A stretch of DNA of 64,000 bases from Chania multitudinisentens RB-25 (GTDB lineage Bacteria > Pseudomonadota > Gammaproteobacteria > Enterobacterales > Enterobacteriaceae), in NCBI RefSeq assembly GCF_000520015.2, contig NZ_CP007044.2, forward strand, positions 4,278,001-4,342,000, given 5' to 3'. Positions 44,435 to 52,807 of this stretch are shown here, piece after piece. The translations under genes and the position numbers were made by a program. Each line of letters opens with the position of its first letter. Position 1 is the stretch's first letter. The notes beneath the pieces were generated by a model that saw only the letters and a program-made list of their open reading frames with translations, was not told the origin of the DNA and did not search any database.

Positions 44435-46171
44435 CTACTTTGGCGTTGTAACAGGAATTGATTGGGCAAAGGTAAAAAAATTATCGGGATCAACATTTTT
44501 TTTGATGGTTTTCAATGTGGCTGCAACTGCTGTACCAAAGTACAATTCGCAAAAATCACCATCATAAACAAGACCAGGATCGGCTTTATATCCGCTGTTT
44601 ACACCGATCTGGCGGTCAGGGTAATTAATATAGCAGCCCTGATATTTATCTCCCCACAATGGGAAGCCATTATTTGTCACCAGACCCTGAGCCCGACTGT
44701 GTATGTTGTTATAACCAGCATTAAACCACGTGACAATCTTTGTTTCCCGTAATGTGGGTTCCATCGTGTCCTCATAGTTTTTCCAGTAGGTTTGGTACTG
44801 AATTCTCATAATGGAACCACGTGCGGCGACGACAGTTTTAACTGGTGTGACGTTAATATCCATACCGTTTATTTGTGCTCCATAGCTGTCAATTTGAATC
44901 AGGGTTTGAGTCAAGTCAGCATCTGGAGGGGCCTGATTTTCGGCCTGCGTATTTGTCAGAAATTCTGCAATCGCAGCGGATTCTTGTTGATTAAAATTTT
45001 TGACAATATTACTGCTTTTATACTTACCATTCTGATTTTCTCCTGAGCCATTAAGTAATTGTGTCATGTCAATCCATGGAAGATCGTAAATCATATCTAG
45101 TGATATTGATGCTGAAACGGGATGACCATGCAAGAAGAATGGTTGAGCACGATAAACTGAGGTTACAGAAGCTGCAATCCAACAGGAAAGTGAATTTCTG
45201 AAGTCATCAATCACTGCCCGAGCGGCAGCTTTTGTCAGCAATGGGGCAACTTCAATCCCCCCCAGGGTTGCAGAGTGGCCAGAATTCGGTCCATAAACAA
45301 CCTGCATAACAATCGACATTACATCATCAGCAGAGGTCCTAGCCGTAAATTTACCTAGGGCGAATCCTTGTGGAGCAAGCGTTTTACAGGCGGTGAAATA
45401 GGCTTGTATAAAACAGTGAAACTCCCCTGTATTCACCGTTTGGTCGTCATTAATAAATTGACTCCACGGTACTGGAAAAGTAACCAATAATGCATGCTCT
45501 GGCGCAGGAGGAAGAGCCTCTTTAGCAAAATAATACTTAGTGATAACACCGAAATGCCCTGCTCCAGCCCCTCTGCACGCCAGATTTAACCTATCAGCAT
45601 CCACCACGTTAAAGTTACGCAGCTTAAAACCTCCTGCACCATCTGAAATAATCATCTCCACACCGGCAAGATAATCAACAGTCAAGCCATGTAGGCGAGA
45701 GAGCAAGCCATAACCACCGCCCGCGATGTGACCACCTGCACAAACGGAATAACAGGAACCACCTGGCAAAGCCACACCATAGGCTGAATGTAGCTTTTGC
45801 TGGATTAACCAATTTGAGGCTCCGGGTTCAACCACCACGTAGGTTATGTCATCTACCGACTCTTCATAAATTTCCCGCATATTGCTAAGGTCAATAACAT
45901 ATCTTGTACCATTCGGGTTATTTGTCTGGCTCTGGAAAGTGAAATCTTCATAGCAATGGCCACCGGAGATCATACGGACTTTCCCAGAGGGCAATGTTCC
46001 AGCAAGCATGACAATTTTATTCAATATATCTAGAACATCCTGAGCATTATTAGCCAGATAAATCCCTTCCCCCAGTTTTTGGGATAAATTTTCGTCAAGC
46101 CTGTAACGTTCGTTAAATCCTCTGTCAAGACCTGGGTAATTATTTTGACAAGAATTAATGTAAGTGTACAT
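44435..46171 (-). CDS. Berberine-bridge-type FAD oxidase (carbohydrate oxidase-like, AA7-like)
   Basis: 578-residue flavoprotein, VAO/PCMH fold. The FAD domain has SGGHCYED, whose His72 fits the 8-alpha-histidyl link. GGSCYSVCAGGHIAGGGYG follows; its first Cys (C140) lies eight residues before the GGH histidine, exactly where berberine-bridge enzymes and chito-oligosaccharide oxidase make the 6-S-cysteinyl link, so bicovalent FAD is predicted. The C-terminus DPDNFFTFAQSIP is the BBE-domain ending. Such enzymes oxidise sugars or secondary metabolites and release H2O2. The start at 46171 follows TGAGGTG; a start 12 bases earlier is possible. No signal peptide, and an in-frame stop lies just upstream. 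A/T-richer than its neighbours. Lies downstream of the AA10 gene. The substrate is not proven. Confidence 0.85.
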   Translation of the reverse strand: MYTYINSCQNNYPGLDRGFNERYRLDENLSQKLGEGIYLANNAQDVLDILNKIVMLAGTLPSGKVRMISGGHCYEDFTFQSQTNNPNGTRYVIDLSNMREIYEESVDDITYVVVEPGASNWLIQQKLHSAYGVALPGGSCYSVCAGGHIAGGGYGLLSRLHGLTVDYLAGVEMIISDGAGGFKLRNFNVVDADRLNLACRGAGAGHFGVITKYYFAKEALPPAPEHALLVTFPVPWSQFINDDQTVNTGEFHCFIQAYFTACKTLAPQGFALGKFTARTSADDVMSIVMQVVYGPNSGHSATLGGIEVAPLLTKAAARAVIDDFRNSLSCWIAASVTSVYRAQPFFLHGHPVSASISLDMIYDLPWIDMTQLLNGSGENQNGKYKSSNIVKNFNQQESAAIAEFLTNTQAENQAPPDADLTQTLIQIDSYGAQINGMDINVTPVKTVVAARGSIMRIQYQTYWKNYEDTMEPTLRETKIVTWFNAGYNNIHSRAQGLVTNNGFPLWGDKYQGCYINYPDRQIGVNSGYKADPGLVYDGDFCELYFGTAVAATLKTIKKNVDPDNFFTFAQSIPVTTPK

Positions 46172-46344
46172 ATAACACCTCATTAGCGTTTTTATTTATC
46201 TTTACAATGTACTTGGCTATTATCATTAATGAATCTATATGGCCGAATAGAACCATCATAACACTGCAAGTTAGATGGCCAAATTAGGGGCAGTTTGAAA
46301 AAACTCAGCGTGCTGTTACACAGTCTTTAAACTCAAATGACCCC

Positions 46345-46986
46345 CTACTTCGAATCACAGCCGCAGCTATTAATGAAGTTAAGATCGATAACCTGATAGA
46401 ACGCGTTACCTGTATTGGCGACTTCCCATACTGCCAGCATAACGTGATACCCAGAACGTTCAGGCAGCATGACATCATGTTCAGTTGGATTAGGCGGTGT
46501 CAGTTCGGCATTGTACTCCCAGTAAGGCTGTTCGGTAAGCTGTACCTGATAGAATGGCTTATCTTCAAACTGTGCACGGCTCAGTGGCATGTTCGGGTTC
46601 CAATCGGGGCGCGTGATGAAGTAATTCCAACGCCGGGTTGTATGTACAGCGGTATAGTGCCAGCTGATACGAAGTAGCTGATTTGACTCCACATCATGTT
46701 TGGCCCAATGTGTACCAGGCTCATCAAGAACGTGCCCATTGCCCTGGTTGGCACTTGCAATTTCACCATCACGCGGGGGTAGTGCATTGACAATATCGTT
46801 CGGTGCAAATGGATCGTTCTGACCGCGTTTTACAGCCGGGAAAAACTTACCGGCTTCACGTTGATTCAGCATACCTGAATCAATCAATCCTTGTTCCCAA
46901 GCCAAATAAGCACGAGATTTTGGTGAGGAAACGTGGCCATGACGCAGCATGGATTGATCTTTTTGTTCAGAAATAATATTGCTCAT
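46345..46986 (-). CDS. AA10 chitin-binding protein / LPMO without signal peptide
   Basis: 213-residue CBP21-like protein. Copper-site elements align with Serratia CBP21: HGHVSSPKSRAY (His16 is the counterpart of mature His1), TAVHTTRRWNYFITRPDWN (Ala113 and second copper His115) and ANTGNAFYQVIDLN (axial Phe196). However, 15 residues precede the first His, there is no hydrophobic leader, and an in-frame TAA lies 18 bases before the ATG, which itself has AAGGA eight bases upstream. LPMO chemistry needs this His at the N-terminus, so it must be trimmed after release or acts only as a chitin binder. The C-terminal tail SCGCDSK is extra. It precedes the FAD oxidase gene by 173 bases on the same strand. 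Confidence 0.9.
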   Translation of the reverse strand: MSNIISEQKDQSMLRHGHVSSPKSRAYLAWEQGLIDSGMLNQREAGKFFPAVKRGQNDPFAPNDIVNALPPRDGEIASANQGNGHVLDEPGTHWAKHDVESNQLLRISWHYTAVHTTRRWNYFITRPDWNPNMPLSRAQFEDKPFYQVQLTEQPYWEYNAELTPPNPTEHDVMLPERSGYHVMLAVWEVANTGNAFYQVIDLNFINSCGCDSK

Positions 46987-47712
46987 CGTAATTTTCCTTT
47001 TTTAGGACCAGTTAATTGAAAAATTTAAAACTAGCGGGAAATTCATTTCCTGTTTCACTAATATTTTCCTTCATATGACTATTGTATTGTTTATATCAGA
47101 CACGACCGTATCTGCAATAGTATCAAGTATGGAAGCATTTATGCTAACCATCATTTTTTAATATATTAATGAAAAATATCAGCACATGTATTTTGAATGT
47201 CAGATTTGTTAGGCATGATTTTACAATATCATTTTTCTCCTAGGTGAGATTGAAAGTTTTATTAATAAGGAACAAATAAACTTCACGTTAAAAATGTAAC
47301 GAACTACACAATCAGGGCTTGGCTATATGTTTTTAGGCACGGTGAAAAAGCGAAATACCCGCGAACACACTGAGCGATAACATCAGCGGGATAATGTAAG
47401 CGACGCAAAGCATTGGGGAGCAGAGATTATGAATAGGCAACATTAAAAAACCGCATGTTACCTGACTAGGGATCTAGGAGATATAGGGTTCTTAGCAAAG
47501 AGCGGGAAATATTATTGCCGTTGTAGTATCTATTTTATCTGTCGAGTGTTGTTTATTTTTTCAATAATGAACAACTTTTATTATGATTACCAACTATTCC
47601 TTTAGAGGATATTGTGAAAATGATTCGTTTTTTAATTTCTCCGCAATGAAGTAGCTTGATTCTCGTTGATTACGCTGGCTGGTGATTTTAAACTTTCAAA
47701 GAGGAATTAATT
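46987..47712. other. Divergent intergenic region between AA10 and GH18 genes, 726 bases
   Basis: Strongly A/T-rich, no protein-like ORF, no tRNA. It must hold promoters for both directions. The only translatable candidate is the short leader ORF at 47614-47649. I see no transposon ends. Confidence 0.6.
47614..47649 (+). CDS. Possible 11-codon leader peptide before the chitinase
   Basis: GTG start with AGAGGA five bases before it, reading VKMIRFLISPQ then stop, 63 bases upstream of and in frame with the chitinase start. Good ribosome site, but so short that chance is a serious alternative. It could be a regulatory leader. Confidence 0.25.
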   Translation: MKMIRFLISPQ

Positions 47713-48630
47713 ATGACAAAGACAAAGTTCGCACCTTTCATTGATGTTAGCATTAATGCGGAATGGTCCGACTGGCAGAATTACCCACAGGGGCGACCGA
47801 ATAAAATTTATAGTGATGCGGCGATTAATATCGGTATAGATATGCTGTTCTTCGGTTTCCTTACGGCGGCATCAAATAATCAGGCTTGCTGGTCAGCTCA
47901 GCCAACAATGCCAATTGATTGGGCACAGCCATTGGCCCAGGAATTGATCGCCGGGGGAGTGAAAGTCGCAGTATCGTTCGGCGGAGCCGCGAACGCCGAC
48001 ATTTCTAACGTGATGACGGTAGAGCAACTAATAACCGTTTACCAACAGGTGATCGATCAGCTTGGTGCAACGCATCTGGACTTTGATTTTGAGAATGGCT
48101 TGTATAATGAGGATAAGGCCTTCGTAGCGTTACAATCGATCAAAGCGAAAAACCCATCGGTGACCATGAGCCTGACGTTACCCATTATGCCAACCGGCCT
48201 GACTGGCGTGGGGTTGGCGCTGGTCCAGAAAGCCAAAGCCGCCGGGCTGCAAATGAAAATTAACGGTATGGCGATGGATTATTACAGCCCAAGCCATACC
48301 GAAATGGGGGTGGCTGCGGTTCAGGCGGCAACCAGCCTGAAAGAACAGCTAGCTGTTATTTACCCTACGCTGACCGAAGCTCAGCTTTATGAAAAAGTGC
48401 AGATTACTCCAATGATCGGGATTAACGACGATGGTACTTTGTTTAAATTCGCCGACATCGACATCCTGACCGCCTTCGCGAAAACCAATGCGATGGATCT
48501 GATTGCAATCTGGAGCCTGACGCGCGATAACCCTGGTGGTGGGCAATGGGCCGATGCCGAGCATTCTGGTAACCCGGAGCAGACTACCCAGTTTGAGTAT
48601 TCAACCCGCTTTGTCGCAGCCTTGAAGTAA
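47713..48630 (+). CDS. GH18 chitinase, single domain, no signal peptide
   Basis: 305-residue family 18 glycoside hydrolase that would cleave beta-1,4 chitin or chito-oligosaccharides with retention of configuration. The barrel has VAVSFGGA (SxGG motif), the catalytic LDFDFE with D123, D125 and proton donor E127, MAMDYYSP (the MxxDY element) and IWSLTRDN near the end. The first Asp of DxxDxDxE is replaced by Thr120. It resembles the short PF-ChiA-like GH18 group and has no carbohydrate-binding module. The ATG at 47713 has GAGG nine bases before it, and an in-frame TAA follows shortly upstream, so there is no signal peptide. Divergent from the AA10 gene. Confidence 0.92.
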   Translation: MTKTKFAPFIDVSINAEWSDWQNYPQGRPNKIYSDAAINIGIDMLFFGFLTAASNNQACWSAQPTMPIDWAQPLAQELIAGGVKVAVSFGGAANADISNVMTVEQLITVYQQVIDQLGATHLDFDFENGLYNEDKAFVALQSIKAKNPSVTMSLTLPIMPTGLTGVGLALVQKAKAAGLQMKINGMAMDYYSPSHTEMGVAAVQAATSLKEQLAVIYPTLTEAQLYEKVQITPMIGINDDGTLFKFADIDILTAFAKTNAMDLIAIWSLTRDNPGGGQWADAEHSGNPEQTTQFEYSTRFVAALK

Positions 48631-48814
48631 GCTCGCCACAACTCAATGATTTCGCCAAGTGGTATTGGGGCCTTGATGTTATCGAACCGCACAGGCCCCT
48701 CAATAAAGCCCCCAAAAGTTCTGCCAGTCTCGGCGTAACAGTATGGAATTCAGGGCCACAACAGCCCATTACCTAGCCCAGCCTTAATGCGATAAAACCC
48801 TTTCCCATACACCA

Positions 48815-48853
48815 AATAAATATTAAACCAAAAATATTGCATATTAATTCATT
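48815..48853 (+). promoter_or_regulatory. Tandem ARG boxes upstream of artJ
   Basis: Box 2 (48836-48853) has core TGCAT-ATTA-ATTCA, 9 of 10 matches to the ARG box. Box 1 (48815-48832) has core TAAAT-ATTA-AACCA, 7 of 10. They are 3 bases apart, as ArgR requires. They lie 75-113 bases before artJ, and a -10-like CATAAT is at 48894-48899. The rest of the 297-base gap after the chitinase holds no gene. Confidence 0.65.
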
Positions 48854-48927
48854 AAATGGCAGTTTATCCGCATAGTCCCCCATAAGCCACTCGGCATAAT
48901 AAATATCTTTTGACAGGAGTTTTACCT

Positions 48928-49662
48928 ATGAAAAAACGCTTACTTGCTGCCACCCTGCTAGCGGGGATCACCTTTAACGCAGCGGCTGCCGATACCATTC
49001 GTTTCGCTTCTTCAGCAACCTATCCTCCTTTCGAATCCCTTGACGCCGATAACCAGATTGTCGGTTTTGATATCGATCTGGCCAAAGCATTATGCAAACA
49101 GATGCAAGCCAATTGCACTTTCACCAACCAGGCATTTGACAGCCTGATCGCCGCGCTAAAATTCAAAAAATACGATGCCGTTATTTCAGGAATGGATATC
49201 ACACCAGAACGCAGCAAGCAGGTTTCTTTCACTCAACCCTACTATGCCAACTCGGCAATTGTGGTGGCCCAGAAAGGGAAATTCAACTCGCTGGTAGATC
49301 TGAAAGGGAAGAAAGTCGGAATGGAGAATGGCACCACGCACCAGAAATACATGCAGGATAAGCATCCTGACATCAATACTGTTTCTTATGACAGCTACCA
49401 GAACGCTATTCTGGAACTGAAAAACGGCCGTGTTGACGGTGTCTTTGGCGATACCGCCGTCGTCAATGAATGGCTGAAAAATGACCCGAACCTGGCCCCA
49501 GTGGGTGAGCATATCACCGATGCACAATACTTCGGCGCTGGCTTAGGGATTGCTGTACGCCCGGATAATCAGGCACTGTTGGCCAAACTGAATGCCGCGC
49601 TGGATGCCATCAAGGCTGACGGCACCTATAAAACGATCAACGACAAGTGGTTCCCGCAGTAA
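48928..49662 (+). CDS. artJ: Arginine periplasmic binding protein ArtJ
   Basis: 244-residue solute-binding protein with signal peptide MKKRLLAATLLAGITFNAAAA. It shares ASSATYPPFES, GFDIDLAKALCKQM, SGMDITPERSKQVSFTQPYY and GTTHQKYMQDKHPD with ArtI. CAGGAG sits eight bases before the ATG; six upstream in-frame residues are excluded. It works with ArtPQM. Own promoter with ARG boxes. Confidence 0.96.
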   Translation: MKKRLLAATLLAGITFNAAAADTIRFASSATYPPFESLDADNQIVGFDIDLAKALCKQMQANCTFTNQAFDSLIAALKFKKYDAVISGMDITPERSKQVSFTQPYYANSAIVVAQKGKFNSLVDLKGKKVGMENGTTHQKYMQDKHPDINTVSYDSYQNAILELKNGRVDGVFGDTAVVNEWLKNDPNLAPVGEHITDAQYFGAGLGIAVRPDNQALLAKLNAALDAIKADGTYKTINDKWFPQ

Positions 49663-49690
49663 GTTTGCTGCACTGAAATAACACCAATCA

Positions 49691-49713
49691 AGGGCCAGAT
49701 CGGGCCCTGTTTA
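49691..49713 (+). terminator. artJ terminator, weak
   Basis: AGGGCC-AGATCG-GGCCCT followed by GTTT. Short T tract. Confidence 0.55.
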
Positions 49714-50838
49714 ATGCCGCACCAACAGCGTCAGCACTTCATAGTGTGCAGTATGTGGGAACATATCAAACAACTGCACACGTTCAATCCGGTAATCCGC
49801 TAACATTGAAATATCTTTTGCCATGCTCTGCGCATTGCAGCTCGAATAAAGAATGTAACCTGGTGCCATCTGGTGCAGATAATCACACAAATCTTGGCCA
49901 ATCCCACGGCGAGGTGGATTAACCAGAACCAATTCCGGGACACGGCCCTCTGCGCTTGCAAAACGGGCGGAATCCAGCGCCTGGAAATCAACGTGCTGCA
50001 AACCCAATCTTTGCGCAGACTGCTTGGCACAGGCGATCGCCTCTGCGCTGATTTCAATACCGGTTAACCGCGTTTGCGGCTGCGCACAATGCAGACCAAA
50101 TCCCCCCACGCCGCAGAACAGATCCCACATGCTGCTAATGCCCAATGCGTGCACCCAATCCCGAGCGATGGCATATAAACGGCTGGCAACTTGCGGGTTA
50201 GTCTGGAAAAAACTCTGTGGGCGAATATACAACGGGATCTGATTGAACTGTTCTTCCAGCATCTGCTGTTCGGTTAACGGGATTTCGCGTTCACCTTCCA
50301 TGATCGCCATATGTACCGGTTGAATATTGGCTGAAATAACCTGCAATTGCGGTAATTGCTGCTGCAACCAGGGCAATGCGGTACGCAACTGAGCCAACTT
50401 GCTTTCTGAGCGAAGCACAAAACGCAGCATTATTCCGCCGTTATAAGTGCTTTCAGTCAACAGCAGATATTTCAGTTCTCCGCGTTTGCGCTCTACGTTG
50501 TACGGCGTTAGCCCGGCACGGGCAATGAAGCTTTTCAGTACGCTGAATACCACCGAGAAATGAGATGGATAAAGCGGGCAGGCACACAAATCAACCGGCG
50601 TACCGTCGCGGTGCAACATGCCCAATAGCGGGCGTTCAACGCTGCCGCTGACCACCATTTTTGCCTTGTTACGAAATGCGCTTTGCTCACCGGTCACCGG
50701 CTCCAACCATTGTGCAACCGGCTGCTCAGCCAGCAATAACTGTAAGTGATGTTGTTTTTCAGCCAGTTGTTGCGGATAAGGTTTTCCCAACCACTGGCAG
50801 GAACGACAGCTGCCAACTGAGTACAAAGCACAATGCAT
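49711..50838 (-). CDS. rlmC: 23S rRNA m5U747 methyltransferase
   Basis: 375-residue SAM-dependent RNA methyltransferase (RumB). The N-terminal [4Fe-4S] ligands are C3, C11 and C14 plus a Cys in VDLCACPLYP. The SAM site is WDLFCGVGGFGLHCA. NPPRRG and the catalytic cysteine loop SSCNAQS follow. It converges on artJ and stands alone. Confidence 0.95.
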   Translation of the reverse strand: MHCALYSVGSCRSCQWLGKPYPQQLAEKQHHLQLLLAEQPVAQWLEPVTGEQSAFRNKAKMVVSGSVERPLLGMLHRDGTPVDLCACPLYPSHFSVVFSVLKSFIARAGLTPYNVERKRGELKYLLLTESTYNGGIMLRFVLRSESKLAQLRTALPWLQQQLPQLQVISANIQPVHMAIMEGEREIPLTEQQMLEEQFNQIPLYIRPQSFFQTNPQVASRLYAIARDWVHALGISSMWDLFCGVGGFGLHCAQPQTRLTGIEISAEAIACAKQSAQRLGLQHVDFQALDSARFASAEGRVPELVLVNPPRRGIGQDLCDYLHQMAPGYILYSSCNAQSMAKDISMLADYRIERVQLFDMFPHTAHYEVLTLLVRH

Positions 50839-50921
50839 GAATATTAACCGTAAAATCAGAAACCCGATGAGGGAACAAATTGTAGCACCCTATACCGGCA
50901 AAAACTTATTTGTCGGGAATG

Positions 50922-50946
50922 AAAAACGCCGCCTAATCAGGCGGCG
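50922..50946 (-). terminator. potFGHI operon terminator
   Basis: On the minus strand CGCCGCCT-GATT-AGGCGGCG followed by TTTTT, 33 bases past the potI stop. Confidence 0.88.
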
Positions 50947-50978
50947 CATCGAGCCAGATTAATCGCTAATCAAGGCAT

Positions 50979-51824
50979 TCAGCCACGGGCAGCCCTTTGC
51001 AATTCCCGCGCACGCTGTTTTTCCGCACGCGCCATAAACCACCAGGCAATAAAACCGAGTACCCCAACCACCAACAGGATCAGCGTCGCCAAGGCGTTAA
51101 TTTCAGGGTTCACCCCCATACGCACGCTGGAGAACACCAGCATTGGTAGCGTAGTTGCCCCTGGCCCGGCGACAAAGCTGGCAATCACCAGATCATCCAG
51201 CGACAAAGTAAATGCCAGCATCCAGCCCGAGATCAGCGCCGGAGCAATCATCGGCAACGTGATGACAAAGAACACCTTCAACGGGGTAGCCCCTAAATCC
51301 ATAGCGGCTTCTTCGATAGAACGATCAAGCTCACGCAAACGTGAACTGATCACCACCGAAACATAGGCCATACAGAATGTGACGTGCGCCAGCCAAATGG
51401 TCAGCATTCCCCGTTCCGATGGCCAGCCGAATGCATGCCCCATCGCGACAAACAGCAACAACAATGACAGACCGGTAATCACATCTGGCATTACCAGCGG
51501 AGCCGTCAGCATAAAGGCAAAACCGGTGGATCCTCGAAAACGCCCGAAACGCACCATCACCACGGCGGCAATGGTGCCGAGGATCACCGCCGCAGTCGCC
51601 GAAGCTGCCGCAATGGTCAGACTCAGACCGACAGCGCTAATCATCGCTGAATCGTTAAACAGTTCGACATACCAGCGCGTAGACCAACCCGCCCACACCG
51701 TAACCAGTTTGGAACTGTTGAACGAGTAGATCACCAGCATCAACATCGGCGCATAAAGGAAAGTGAAACCTATCACCAGAATAGCGATGCGCCATGGCGA
51801 GCGTACAACCGGCAAGTTATTCAT
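50979..51824 (-). CDS. potI: Putrescine ABC transporter permease PotI
   Basis: 281-residue permease, same length as E. coli PotI, six membrane helices, EAA loop EEAAMDLGATPLKVFFVITLPMI. It starts at 51824, overlapping the potH stop by four bases; the longer open frame inside potH is not real. Last gene of potFGHI. Confidence 0.96.
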   Translation of the reverse strand: MNNLPVVRSPWRIAILVIGFTFLYAPMLMLVIYSFNSSKLVTVWAGWSTRWYVELFNDSAMISAVGLSLTIAAASATAAVILGTIAAVVMVRFGRFRGSTGFAFMLTAPLVMPDVITGLSLLLLFVAMGHAFGWPSERGMLTIWLAHVTFCMAYVSVVISSRLRELDRSIEEAAMDLGATPLKVFFVITLPMIAPALISGWMLAFTLSLDDLVIASFVAGPGATTLPMLVFSSVRMGVNPEINALATLILLVVGVLGFIAWWFMARAEKQRARELQRAARG

Positions 51825-52783
51825 CCCTGCCCTCCCATTTCCTTGTTCTGGTGCTTGTGGAACCAGATAATTGGTATAATCAACAACAGCAACATGATGG
51901 TGGCAACCGCAGAAGCCACTGGCCAATCACGGTTGTTGAAGAACTCCTGCCACAACACGCGGCCAATCATGATGCTATCCGGCCCACCGAGCAGTTCTGG
52001 GATCACAAACTCCCCCACCGCCGGGATGAACACCAGCATCGAACCCGCGATAATGCCGCCACGCGTCAACGGAACAATCACGCTGAAGAAAGTTTTCAGC
52101 GGTTTGGCACCGAGATCCAACGAAGCTTCTACCAGCGAATAATCCAAGCGTATCAATGCGGTATAAATCGGTAACACCATAAACGGCAGATAGGAATAAA
52201 CAACGCCAATATATACCGCCAGATTGGTATGAAGGATCACCAATGGTTGATCGATCACGCCTAACCACATCAGGAAATTATTCAGCACGCCGTTGTTCTT
52301 CAGTATCCCCATCCAGGCATAAACACGGATCAGGAACGAGGTCCAAGATGGCAGAATCACCAGCAACAACAGAATATTGCGGGTTGAAGGTTTACTGTGT
52401 GCCACCGCCCACGCCAGCGGGTAACCAATGATCAGGCAGCACAACGTAGAAATGGTGGCAATCTGCAAGGATTGCAGATAAGCATCGATATATAACGGAT
52501 CGTCAGTGAGCAACAGATAGTTGGCAAAATTCAGCGCAATATCAAGTTTGCCATCCGCCCAGCTCATCAGGTCAGTATAAGGCGGTACTGCCAACGCCAG
52601 CTCTGCCAAACTGATTTTGAACACAATCAGGAACGGCAGCATAAACAACAGCACTAACCACAGGTAAGGCAGTGCAATCACCAGCTTGCGGCCATGGGCC
52701 ATCTGCAAACGCTGGATAAACACTTTCACTGGGCCGGGTGTACGGGCCGGAGGCTTAGATGTACGTTCAGAAAGCAATGTCAT
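51821..52783 (-). CDS. potH: Putrescine ABC transporter permease PotH
   Basis: 320-residue permease with six helices, pairing with PotI. The EAA loop is VEASLDLGAKPLKTFFSVIVPL. A longer cytoplasmic N-terminus (Pro/Lys-rich, 30 residues) precedes helix 1. Starts 24 bases after the potG stop. Confidence 0.96.
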   Translation of the reverse strand: MTLLSERTSKPPARTPGPVKVFIQRLQMAHGRKLVIALPYLWLVLLFMLPFLIVFKISLAELALAVPPYTDLMSWADGKLDIALNFANYLLLTDDPLYIDAYLQSLQIATISTLCCLIIGYPLAWAVAHSKPSTRNILLLLVILPSWTSFLIRVYAWMGILKNNGVLNNFLMWLGVIDQPLVILHTNLAVYIGVVYSYLPFMVLPIYTALIRLDYSLVEASLDLGAKPLKTFFSVIVPLTRGGIIAGSMLVFIPAVGEFVIPELLGGPDSIMIGRVLWQEFFNNRDWPVASAVATIMLLLLIIPIIWFHKHQNKEMGGQG

Positions 52784-52807
52784 AATGGTTACTCCTCACC
52801 TTCTCAA

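Noticed and set aside
44206..48927. Chitin segment as a mobile element
   Set aside because: I found no integrase, transposase, flanking direct repeats or tRNA target; horizontal origin remains an inference from composition and context only.
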